A DNA stretch of 64,000 nt from the NCBI GenBank assembly GCA_041395905.1, contig JAWKZP010000019.1, forward strand, positions 36,472 to 100,471, read 5' to 3'. Made by a program: the position numbers and the translations under genes. Positions 52,396 to 60,251 of the stretch are shown piece after piece. Within the stretch, counting starts at the first letter, position 1, and every line of letters starts with the position of its first letter. The notes under the pieces are model-generated. The model did not search any database and was not told the origin of the DNA. It saw only the letters and a list, made by a program, of their open reading frames with translations. The DNA comes from UBA7803 sp041395905 (lineage in GTDB: Bacteria > Pseudomonadota > Gammaproteobacteria > Pseudomonadales > Azotimanducaceae).

Positions 52396-52404
52396 TAGTT
52401 ACTA
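52396..52404. promoter_or_regulatory. Putative TetR operator before second PhyH gene
   Basis: TAGTTACTA, palindromic except for its centre, in the context CGATATAGTTACTACAT. It lies 28 nt before the PhyH start and 88 bp from the sister site at 52308. Confidence 0.6.
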
Positions 52405-52431
52405 CATTTACGTTGCAGAGGGAAAACAGAA

Positions 52432-53253
52432 ATGGCCGAGGGATCCAACTCAGAACGCTACTCCGACACGCTGCCTCCCGAGTCAATCTCTGACGAGCTC
52501 GCGCCTATCATCGAGGAGTTGGGACTGCGCGAGAATTGCCGGCAGCTGGCCATGGAAGGATGGACCGTCGTCGAGAACGCGGCTTCGCCGGAGTTCAACG
52601 AGCGATTCCGCGACACCATTCTGGAGGTCACCAACCGCAAGGGCGGCAACATGCTGCTCGCGAAGAGCCCGCTGTTCGCCGAGGCCATTCTCAATCCCCA
52701 CCTTATGGCCATGGCGGAATTTTCAGTGGGGCGCGGCTTCCTAATCAGTCAGGTGGCAGCGAGCGTGCGCGGCAAGGGCGCGGACAGCATTGGCCTGCAC
52801 GCCGACCAGAACTGGATGCCGGCGCCCTTCCCCGCGCACAACATGCTGCTGACGTGCTGCTGGGCGTGTGACGGCTATACGCGCGAAGGCGGCGCCACCC
52901 TGATCGTTCCGGGAAGCAACGCTCTGAACAGGCATCCCGACAGCGACGAGGTTCGCGAGTGCCTGGGCGCCATACCTATCGAATGTCCCCCCGGATCCGT
53001 CGCCATGTGGGACGGCAAGCTGTGGCACTCCAACTACCCGCGCACAGCAGACGGGGAACGTGTGGTCTGCCACATCACCTACACCAGATTGATGTGTCGC
53101 CAGGTAGAGGACTACGGTGCGCACGCCGACCAGTTGATTGCCGACCACGGACAGCAGATGTCTCAGCTGCTCGGCCGTGAGGATTCGCTGTTTGGCGCAA
53201 ACGGATTCGACTACAGCAAGATCGTCACGACCTTCAACAACGCCAAACGCTAA
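52432..53253 (+). CDS. Phytanoyl-CoA dioxygenase-family Fe(II)/2-oxoglutarate oxygenase (2 of 2)
   Basis: This 273-aa PhyH-family protein has the iron ligands HADQ near residue 123 and the distal His in WHSNYPRTADGERV near 198 with the following Arg for oxoglutarate. GGATLIVPGSNAL matches the family core. Only moderately similar to the copy at 43274, so it likely hydroxylates a different position or substrate. It is monocistronic, with a well-placed operator-like site, and faces the SCP2-like gene. Confidence 0.9.
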   Translation: MAEGSNSERYSDTLPPESISDELAPIIEELGLRENCRQLAMEGWTVVENAASPEFNERFRDTILEVTNRKGGNMLLAKSPLFAEAILNPHLMAMAEFSVGRGFLISQVAASVRGKGADSIGLHADQNWMPAPFPAHNMLLTCCWACDGYTREGGATLIVPGSNALNRHPDSDEVRECLGAIPIECPPGSVAMWDGKLWHSNYPRTADGERVVCHITYTRLMCRQVEDYGAHADQLIADHGQQMSQLLGREDSLFGANGFDYSKIVTTFNNAKR

Positions 53254-53776
53254 GTGGGCGCGTCGGGCCCTCGATCGCTGTTTGAGCTTGAGGCGCCAGC
53301 GGGCTGGGTCGCACCACCGCCGTTCTGAGGCGAGGGGGATCACCTCGCCGAGACGGTGGATGGCACACGGAAGCAGTCAGGCTCCATCGAGAATCGGCGA
53401 ATCGTACTGAGATTGCGATCGGCATCGCGCGTGCCGCCTCTGACCCGGACCTCACGAGCTGAATCGTAGGAATCCTCGTACAGCCGATGGACCGGGAACC
53501 GCGGCTGGACGTGTGGTTGACTGCATCATTCCAATCGGCGTCGGCGACCGACGGTCCATTCCATCCCGGAAGCATTGCGACAATCTGCTCCGCCGGTTAT
53601 CTCGACGTCTTCGTTTCGACCCCCGCGCTTCCCGGGCCTGCATTCTTAACTCCCGGATGTGCCGAAAAAGCCAGAGCGTGTCTCGGATTCCTGCGAGCAA
53701 CGTGAACGGATCCAAGCACGTCGAGCAGCCTCTCTAGACTAAACTAACGATTGTTGCTGAACGATCCTCAGTTCAC
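53254..53776. other. Intergenic region with a hairpin
   Basis: This 523-nt stretch holds no recognised gene. A perfect 7-bp inverted repeat (GGCGAGG...CCTCGCC, 53329-53349) lies 76 nt after the PhyH gene and may act as a terminator, but has no T-tract. The end, close to 53740, is AT-richer and should hold the promoter of the cold-shock gene. Confidence 0.5.
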
Positions 53777-54379
53777 ATGAGCAAACGCAACGCTGGGCGA
53801 ATTGTCAATTGGAAGGACGACCGGGGTTTTGGCTTCATCAGGCCGAGCGACGGAAGTAGCGATGTCTTCGTGCATATCAGCGCCTTCGCAACCCGAAGTC
53901 GTCGCCCGACCGAAAATGAAGCGGTTACCTATGCCGTACGGACTGACGGCAACGGGCGAGCTCAGGCCCGCCAGGTCAGGTTTTTCGGTGCCAATCCGAA
54001 CCCGACCGCATCCAACAACGGCCCCATGTTGCTTGCATTGCTGGCGGCGGTCACTTTCCTGGTCGGTGTCGGCGCGCTGGCGATCAGCGGGAGGGTGCCG
54101 CCCATACTACTCACGATCTACATCACTGCGAGCGTGGTGTCGTTCATCATCTATGCATGGGACAAATCGAGCGCTCGAAACGAACGATGGCGCACTCCTG
54201 AGCGAACACTACATCTGCTTGGATTAGCAGGTGGATGGCCTGGCGGACTGATTGCCAGACAGGTCTTCCGCCACAAATCGCGGAAGCAGTCCTTCATCGT
54301 CACGTTCTGGACGACCGTTGCCATCAACTGCGGCGTGCTGGCTTTGCTGATTTCATCTGCGGGTAGATGGTTCGGATAG
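53777..54379 (+). CDS. Cold-shock domain and DUF1294 membrane protein
   Basis: This 200-aa fusion has an N-terminal cold-shock domain (about 1-70) with nucleic-acid motifs DDRGFGFIRP and DVFVHISAF. Two or three transmembrane helices follow (MLLALLAAVTFLVGVGAL, LTIYITASVVSFIIYAW), then the DUF1294 block RTPERTLHLLGLAGGWPGG and a last TM (TVAINCGVLALLIS). This architecture is widespread, and the function is unclear; it might link RNA binding to the membrane. It opens the lower-GC region that extends to the right end. Confidence 0.92.
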   Translation: MSKRNAGRIVNWKDDRGFGFIRPSDGSSDVFVHISAFATRSRRPTENEAVTYAVRTDGNGRAQARQVRFFGANPNPTASNNGPMLLALLAAVTFLVGVGALAISGRVPPILLTIYITASVVSFIIYAWDKSSARNERWRTPERTLHLLGLAGGWPGGLIARQVFRHKSRKQSFIVTFWTTVAINCGVLALLISSAGRWFG

Positions 54380-54755
54380 TCAGCCGGGAGTGTTCCCTGC
54401 AGCGCCAAGTGTCCGGCGAATCCGGGAGCAGCCCAAGGTCTTGATCAATCGGCTCACCCGATCCGGTGCGAACGAGCCAGGTTTAGGCGGAATCGCAAGG
54501 CCACGCCTTCCACGATGCCTCGTGCAATTCACGCCAAGCTGGCCCCGCCTCAGGTCTGAAGAACAAGCCGCGCCACGTTTTCCCCCTGCTTGGAAGGCCG
54601 GGACAAGCCGCCACAACTGGCCCTCAAACCCAGCGCTCATCTGCAACTGATCCCGAAAGAGCGAACAACGACCTCGCCGCAATCTGAGACGGGATCCCTG
54701 GACATTAGACAGCTACTGGACTAAACATTCAGCGAAGAACGCCGAGCTAGCAATC
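54380..54755. other. Intergenic region, no gene recognised
   Basis: This 376-nt stretch shows no coding signal, terminator or clear repeat. It presumably contains the helicase promoter. Confidence 0.45.
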
Positions 54756-56684
54756 ATGGCCGAGCTCATCCCATCCTTGAATAGTTGTATCGCTCGAATG
54801 CAAGCGGGCGAGCGCAGATTTGCCAGGCGACTGATTAGCCACCTCGAAGACGACTACGTTTGCTGGTACGACCAAGCGGTGGGAACTCGCCCCAAGTATA
54901 CGGACTTCGTAATCCTCCACCCAAATCGGGGACTGCTACTGCTCGAAGTAAAGGATTGGAAGCTAGATACCATTCACAAGATAAACAAAGAGAGTGTAGA
55001 GCTCGTTACCAACAGTGGTCTGAAGACGATACCAAACCCATATGCTCAGGTACGGCAGTGCGCGTACCGGCTTGTCAACCAGCTCATCAGAGATCCACAG
55101 CTCAAGCAGCCGGAGGGAAAATACCGCGGTGGTCTGGTGATGCCTTACGGGTTTGGCGTTGTGCTTACCAGCATCACGCGAGCGCAGTTCGAGGCGATGG
55201 ATCTGGGACAGGTTCTTCCAGAGCACCTGGTCATTTGTAAAGACGAAATGGCCGAGTCAGTCGAGATTGAAGACTTTCAGAAAAGACTATGGGACATGTT
55301 CAGCGATCACTTCAAGAGTGTGCTGACTCAGCCGCAGATTGATCGAATAAGGTGGCACATGTTCCCCGAGATTCGGGTCGCCGAGCAGCTGGAGTTGGGC
55401 CGAGCAGATCCAGAATCCGGCGACTTCGACATTCCAGATCTAATCAAGGTCATGGATCTGCAGCAAGAGAAGATTGCGCGGGGGCTTGGAGAAGGTCACC
55501 GGATCATCCATGGCGTAGCAGGATCCGGAAAGACGATGATCCTTGCCTACAGGTGCGTTCACCTCGCTCGCCTACTACATAAGCCGATCTTGGTGCTCTG
55601 CTACAACGTGACGTTGGCAGCACGACTTAGAGAGATGGTTGAAGAGCATGGGGTACGAGATCGCGTCAATGTGTATAGCTTTCACAGATGGTGCCAAACC
55701 ATCCTAAAGACCTACAACCTGAGCGTTCCCGACCACCACGAAGACGTGTTCGACACGATGGTCAATACGGTCATCGAAAACACGGCCAAGGGCAACATTC
55801 CGAAAGGTCAGTATGGCGCGGTGCTCATCGATGAAGGCCACGACTTTCAAGCCGAGTGGCTAAGACTGGTGGTCGACATGGTAGACCCCGATACCAACTC
55901 TCTGTTGTTGCTCTACGACGATGCGCAGTCGATCTACCGGCGCGGCACGGGTCTTGGCTTTGCACTGAAGGATGTGGGCATATCGGCCCAAGGGCGAACG
56001 ACAGTACTCAGGCTGAACTATCGCAACAGCCGCCAGATTCTCTCATTCGCGTATGACTTCGTCGACGACTACCTCGACGCTGAAGCGCGTCCTGATGATC
56101 GCGCCGAGATCATTGCCCCAGAATCAGGCGGCCAGTCTGGCCCTCCTCCGGTAGTGAAGGATTTTCCATCGTTCGCCGCAGAGGCAGAGTACATCGTAGG
56201 TCTTTTCAGACGTTTGCACGAAGAGCGAGGTTTGCATTGGCGATCAATGAGCGCTCTGTATTGCCACAATTGGATGGGGAAGACGCTCTTCGATCTCTTC
56301 AAGAAGAGCGGCATCCCCGTTCAGTGGATGAAGAGCAGCGCAGAGAAACGTGAGTTTAGAGTTGCCGAGGACTCCGTAAAACTAATGACCATGCATAGCA
56401 GCAAAGGCCTGGAATTCGAGACCGTCGCAGCCTGTGGCGTTGGATACATGGGAACTGACGATGACCGGCTAGTACAAGACGCCAAGCTCCTGTACGTAGC
56501 AATGACGCGAGCGACTAAAAACCTGCTTGTCACCTGCTCCCGACAGGGAAAACTGGCGGACAAGATTCACCTGGCGGCGGACCAGCTCCAAGGCTCACCG
56601 ATGGAGACAGAGCTCAAGACTGAGGAACCCAGAGGAATACAGAACTGGTTTGGCCTACGGCGCTCGAACCAAAATAGCCGCTGA
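54756..56684 (+). CDS. NERD-domain UvrD-like (SF1) helicase
   Basis: This 642-aa protein has an N-terminal nuclease-related domain with TDFVILHPNRGLLLLEVKDW near residues 49-68 (Asp and Glu-x-Lys). The SF1 helicase core follows: Walker A HGVAGSGKTMIL near 255, Walker B VLIDEGHDF near 356, MHSSKGLEF and the motif VI LYVAMTRATKNL. It probably unwinds and cleaves nucleic acid. NERD-helicases are frequent in defence islands, but an intrinsic repair role is also possible. The codon use and lower GC set it apart from the left 53 kb. It stands alone, with 376 and 423-nt gaps. Confidence 0.92.
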   Translation: MAELIPSLNSCIARMQAGERRFARRLISHLEDDYVCWYDQAVGTRPKYTDFVILHPNRGLLLLEVKDWKLDTIHKINKESVELVTNSGLKTIPNPYAQVRQCAYRLVNQLIRDPQLKQPEGKYRGGLVMPYGFGVVLTSITRAQFEAMDLGQVLPEHLVICKDEMAESVEIEDFQKRLWDMFSDHFKSVLTQPQIDRIRWHMFPEIRVAEQLELGRADPESGDFDIPDLIKVMDLQQEKIARGLGEGHRIIHGVAGSGKTMILAYRCVHLARLLHKPILVLCYNVTLAARLREMVEEHGVRDRVNVYSFHRWCQTILKTYNLSVPDHHEDVFDTMVNTVIENTAKGNIPKGQYGAVLIDEGHDFQAEWLRLVVDMVDPDTNSLLLLYDDAQSIYRRGTGLGFALKDVGISAQGRTTVLRLNYRNSRQILSFAYDFVDDYLDAEARPDDRAEIIAPESGGQSGPPPVVKDFPSFAAEAEYIVGLFRRLHEERGLHWRSMSALYCHNWMGKTLFDLFKKSGIPVQWMKSSAEKREFRVAEDSVKLMTMHSSKGLEFETVAACGVGYMGTDDDRLVQDAKLLYVAMTRATKNLLVTCSRQGKLADKIHLAADQLQGSPMETELKTEEPRGIQNWFGLRRSNQNSR

Positions 56685-57107
56685 CTCACAGACGACCGCG
56701 CAGGGCCCGCGCGCAACCAGGCCGAGCGTGCCAATCCGGTCGGGTGTGTTTGCAGGGAAGCCGAACGTAGGCGCGAAAACAGTCCGAATGCAGGTGCCGC
56801 ATTGGACAGGACTCAAAGCGCCTCTGCGCAGACGCGACTGGTCGCGGATAAGTCCTACCCGGAACCGAAAGCGGAGAACCTGAATTGTGCGGACCTAGCC
56901 TGCTAACCCTTTGAGTTAACGACCTGTTCTACGGGGCCCCATCGGGACCAGTACGAAGCAGAATCACCGAATGGCGAGCCGAACCTACTCGTACGAACAA
57001 CCCGCAACGTTACTACTGCTGCCACGATGGTCCCCACGCCACTTGAGCGATAATCTCAGCATCGTTACAGTCAACAAGAGTGAAGGTGGTGACACCGTGG
57101 AGCGGCC
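56685..57107. other. Intergenic region, no gene recognised
   Basis: This 423-nt stretch has no gene-like frame. A GTTACTAC octamer at 57009 recalls the TetR motif but is isolated. No terminator or repeats were found. Confidence 0.45.
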
Positions 57108-57797
57108 GTGATTCCGCATGAACCCTTGACCAGCGAGCAGTTGGACTGGCTTGAAGAGGTCCTCCTGAATCGCATCGACGATGACACGGACACGGAGGGC
57201 CTGGATGAGGGCATCCTGGACGTCCCTGAATTGGACGGATTCCTCACGGCCATCGTCAGCGGCCCCGTGGTCCTGGTCCCATCCCGCTGGCTGCCGGCGA
57301 TGTGGGGTGATTTCGAGCCGATCTGGAATGGCGCTAGCGAGTTTCAGTGGTTCGTGTCCCTGCTGATGCAGCATTCGAACAGCATAGCCGAGATGCTGAT
57401 GGAGGCCCCGGAAGCCTTCGAACCCATATTCCATGAACAGAGACTGGAAGACCGAGCCGTCACCATCGTTGACGAGTGGTGCGAAGGCTATGTCCGTGGC
57501 GTTCGGCTAGCCGAGAATGAATGGCATGCAGGCGGACCGGAAATCGCGGAGCTGCTCGAGCCCATTCGCGCGTTCACAGAAGAGACGAACTGGCGTGCGC
57601 ATGCACTGAGCGACGAAGCGCAGGTAGAGAGACTTCGCGACTCGATTGCACCGAACGCACGGGCCATTCATGCGAGGTGGCTAGCTGAACGTTCCGGCCC
57701 TAAGGCGCTATCGCGTCGCGATCGGCCGCGTGTGGGGCGGAACGACCCGTGCCCGTGTGGGAGCGGGAAGAAGTACAAACGCTGCTGCCTTCAGTAG
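57108..57797 (+). CDS. YecA/UPF0149-family protein with SEC-C motif
   Basis: This 229-aa protein has the UPF0149-like N-terminal domain (ELDGFLTAIVSGPV, PSRWLPAMWG, EWCEGYVRGV) and a C-terminal SEC-C zinc motif, DPCPCGSGKKYKRCCLQ. YecA-type proteins bind ribosomes or the Sec machinery in some bacteria; function in this context is unknown. The start is GTG at 57108. Nothing adjacent suggests an operon. Confidence 0.9.
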   Translation: MIPHEPLTSEQLDWLEEVLLNRIDDDTDTEGLDEGILDVPELDGFLTAIVSGPVVLVPSRWLPAMWGDFEPIWNGASEFQWFVSLLMQHSNSIAEMLMEAPEAFEPIFHEQRLEDRAVTIVDEWCEGYVRGVRLAENEWHAGGPEIAELLEPIRAFTEETNWRAHALSDEAQVERLRDSIAPNARAIHARWLAERSGPKALSRRDRPRVGRNDPCPCGSGKKYKRCCLQ

Positions 57798-57905
57798 CCG
57801 GCGCCGCTGGTAACGCGAGTTGAGCCCTCTGTCCTCGCGGTCGAATGGCTGGCGCCGACATTGGCTGGTTGACACTCGCGACGACCCCGGCATGATCCCT
57901 ACCGA

Positions 57906-58061
57906 TTGTATTTGGGTAAAGATACGCCAGAAGTCAGCAGCAAACGCCAGATCACGGTGGTTGGGAAAGAGGCTGGAGCGGCCGAAGGCATTCTGAGACA
58001 TCTGGATAGCGACAGCAGGATCACCGACGAGCAATCCCGGCAGCGCGCCAACGCGGAGTGA
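57906..58061 (+). other. Possible antitoxin-like short frame upstream of VapC
   Basis: A frame of about 50 codons can start at TTG 57906 and reads through SSKRQITVVGKE to a stop at 58061. It overlaps the PIN-domain start by 4 nt (GTGA). SSKRQIT recalls the SSKGQITIP stretch of AbrB-type antitoxins, but the rest does not match, so this may be a degraded antitoxin. Confidence 0.3.
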
Positions 58062-58345
58062 TCGCTGTCGATACCAACGTGTTCCTGCGCTACCTACTGC
58101 AGGATGAGTTCGCCCAGGCAGCGAAAACGCGCCGGAAGATTCGGGGTTCGGCACCGGTGCTGGTGGCCGATGTGGTGCTCGTCGATGCGCTGTGGACACT
58201 CGAAGGACCGAAGCACCAGGCCAGCAAGGAGGACCTGATTACCGTCGTTGTAGGGCTGTTCCGCGAGCCAGACATTCGTTTCGAGGATGCACCAGCCGTT
58301 TGGCGCGCACTGCACGACTACCTGATGACCATACAGTCAGATTAA
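58058..58345 (+). pseudogene. Truncated PIN-domain (VapC-type) toxin
   Basis: This 95-aa frame starts (GTG 58058) with MIAVDTNVFLRYLLQDE, the PIN N-terminal strand containing the first catalytic Asp, and ADVVLVDALWTLEG. It ends at VWRALHDYLMTIQSD, where full-length VapC continues with a GADFADALIA block and the later acidic residues. Those are missing, so the ribonuclease is probably inactive. The short frame upstream, overlapping by GTGA, would be its antitoxin position. Confidence 0.7.
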
Positions 58346-58664
58346 GCCGAGATCCCGCTTTCCGCGCGACCAATACGCCAACCCTTTGAAAGAACGGGAA
58401 GTTCCAAAGGGCCTACCAACCTAAGGCGCTTGGTGAATTGGTCGAAGCTCATGGTGACCGGCGTCCGGTTACAGACAACGTGTCCGCGCTATCGAAGCGA
58501 CCAAGAAACCGACACAGGAGCGCCCGCAGTGGGTGTTGGCATGCTCACCGTCAAACTCACCGGAAAGCCCCGCAGCGGGTCCGTACGCCCGCCGGGGTAA
58601 ACCCTACTGGTTTGATGTGTCCTTCAGCTGTCGAATCGCCTTGGCCAGGTCCACCACCGCGCGC
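58346..58664. other. Intergenic region, no gene recognised
   Basis: This 319-nt stretch between the truncated VapC and the P450 stop (opposite strand) has no coherent coding signal. It may hold debris of the toxin locus or an old insertion. Confidence 0.45.
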
Positions 58665-59894
58665 TTACACCTCGACTTCCAGCTTCTCGATGCCGCGGAA
58701 GAACGGCAGGGCTCGCCAGACGATCTTCTGTTCCGGCAGGGTCATGTTCGGGTAGCGTTCGAACAGCTTCCTATACACGCGGCGCGCCTCGATCCTGGCG
58801 AGCGGCGCACCGATGCAGATGTGCGCCCCGCCGCCAAAGGAAACGTGGGAGCGGCGTCTCACAGTGATATCGAAGGCCTCAGGGTTCTCGAACCGCTGCG
58901 GATCACGATTGGCGGCAGCCAGCGACATGAAAACGGGCTGGCTCTTGTGCATCGGGCAGCCGGCCACTTCGCGATCCTCTGACAGGATGCGCGAGGTCGC
59001 CTGCACCGGTGCCTCGTACCGCAGCACCTCCTCGACCGCGGGCACGTCCAGCTTCGGATCAGCCTTGAATGCTTCCAGTTGCTCGGGATGGGTCAGGAAC
59101 AGCCACACGCCGTTACCGATGAGATCCGTCGTCGTTAGGTTCCCGCCGACCAGCAGCGCCTGCAGATTGATGCGAAGTTCTTCGTCCGAGAAGTCTCCAC
59201 CGGCCGCTTGGGCCTGCACCATGTCGCTGATCAGGTCGTTCCGGGGATGCTTGCGACGTGCCTCCATGAGCTCCGTGAAGTAGCGATCGAGCTTGTCCCG
59301 GCTCGCCTCCATATAGGCGGTCTGCTCGGGCGTGCGCATCGGATTCAGTCCGAGGATCAGGCCTTCCGACCACGCCCGGAACTCCCCCAGCCGGCTTTCG
59401 TCCACGCCGAGTATGTGCGCGATGACCAGGATCGGAACCGGTACCGCGATGTGCTCCATCAGATCGAAGCGCCCGGCGTCAGGCGCAGCCTCGATGACGC
59501 CATCAATCAGCGCCACGATCTCCGCCTCCATCTTCTTGATCCGCTGGTAGAAAGCCTGCATCAGCGGGCCGCGATTGCGCGCGTGATCAGGGTCGTCCAT
59601 GAACAGGATGCTGGTGCGCCCTCCCTCCGGATCGTCGGGATCTGCGAGCATTCTGGTGATCGAGCCTTCCTCGGCTTTGCTGGGGTGACGGACGAAGGTT
59701 CCATCGTTCACCGTGGTGCGGATGTCGTCGTAGTGGCTCAGCAGCCAGGCTTTCACGGTCTCGTCCCGCAGCACGCGACCCTCCACGCGCAGCGCTCGCA
59801 TTCGCGGGTGTGGATTTTCCCGGGCCTCGGGATCGAAGGCGGAGATCTCCAGGATGCTGGTCGGTGCTTCGGGGGTCAGGTTCTCGTCACGCAT
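58665..59894 (-). CDS. Cytochrome P450 (5 of 5)
   Basis: This ~409-aa soluble P450 has I-helix GGNLTTTD (as in number 2), ExxR in VEEVLRYEAP and haem loop FGGGAHICIGAPLARIE. The start at 59894 (MRDENLTPEAP) has GGAG 9 nt upstream; an earlier ATG at 59993 gives an unlikely extension. It lies inside the lower-GC region, flanked by toxin remnants and a helicase, so may be a cargo gene or an older chromosomal gene left between insertions. No redox partner is adjacent. Confidence 0.94.
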   Translation of the reverse strand: MRDENLTPEAPTSILEISAFDPEARENPHPRMRALRVEGRVLRDETVKAWLLSHYDDIRTTVNDGTFVRHPSKAEEGSITRMLADPDDPEGGRTSILFMDDPDHARNRGPLMQAFYQRIKKMEAEIVALIDGVIEAAPDAGRFDLMEHIAVPVPILVIAHILGVDESRLGEFRAWSEGLILGLNPMRTPEQTAYMEASRDKLDRYFTELMEARRKHPRNDLISDMVQAQAAGGDFSDEELRINLQALLVGGNLTTTDLIGNGVWLFLTHPEQLEAFKADPKLDVPAVEEVLRYEAPVQATSRILSEDREVAGCPMHKSQPVFMSLAAANRDPQRFENPEAFDITVRRRSHVSFGGGAHICIGAPLARIEARRVYRKLFERYPNMTLPEQKIVWRALPFFRGIEKLEVEV

Positions 59895-60251
59895 AGCTGT
59901 TGTCTCCAGATTCTCTATTCTGTCCGCGCTGCGCGCGCAGCCCTCGGAATTCGTCCGGCGACCGGCAAGCTGCCCGCCGATTGTGTGAATCATCCACGCT
60001 AATGCCGATGGATTACAACACTGCGACGGTTAGCCAGGCAGACACAGCGCGGAATTGCCACAGATGCGAGAAGGCACGGCGTCAGCCCCAGGATTTGTAG
60101 TGGGGCGCATTCGTGAGAAGGCTTTCAGACGAACAACCCGAGGCAGGCCTGGCGCTGATCGACGCGCCCCAGGTTTCACGTTCAGCGAGATTAGATGCCA
60201 CGAGCGGAGCGGTGTGTGACGGCCTAGCCGCGTGCCTCCTCTAGAGTCACA
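59895..60251. other. Divergent intergenic region, P450 and helicase
   Basis: This 357-nt region has no gene recognised and must contain both promoters. No clear repeats were noted. Confidence 0.45.

Noticed and set aside
53452..53737. Several short overlapping frames in the 53.3-53.8 kb gap
   Set aside because: They have basic, repetitive amino-acid composition with no domain or ribosome-binding site, and lie on both strands.
57009..57016. GTTACTAC octamer resembling the TetR-site core
   Set aside because: It is a single half-match in a region with no linked gene and is compatible with chance.
58346..58664. Possible transposon end or attachment site after the VapC remnant
   Set aside because: No inverted or direct repeats and no integrase or transposase gene are visible.
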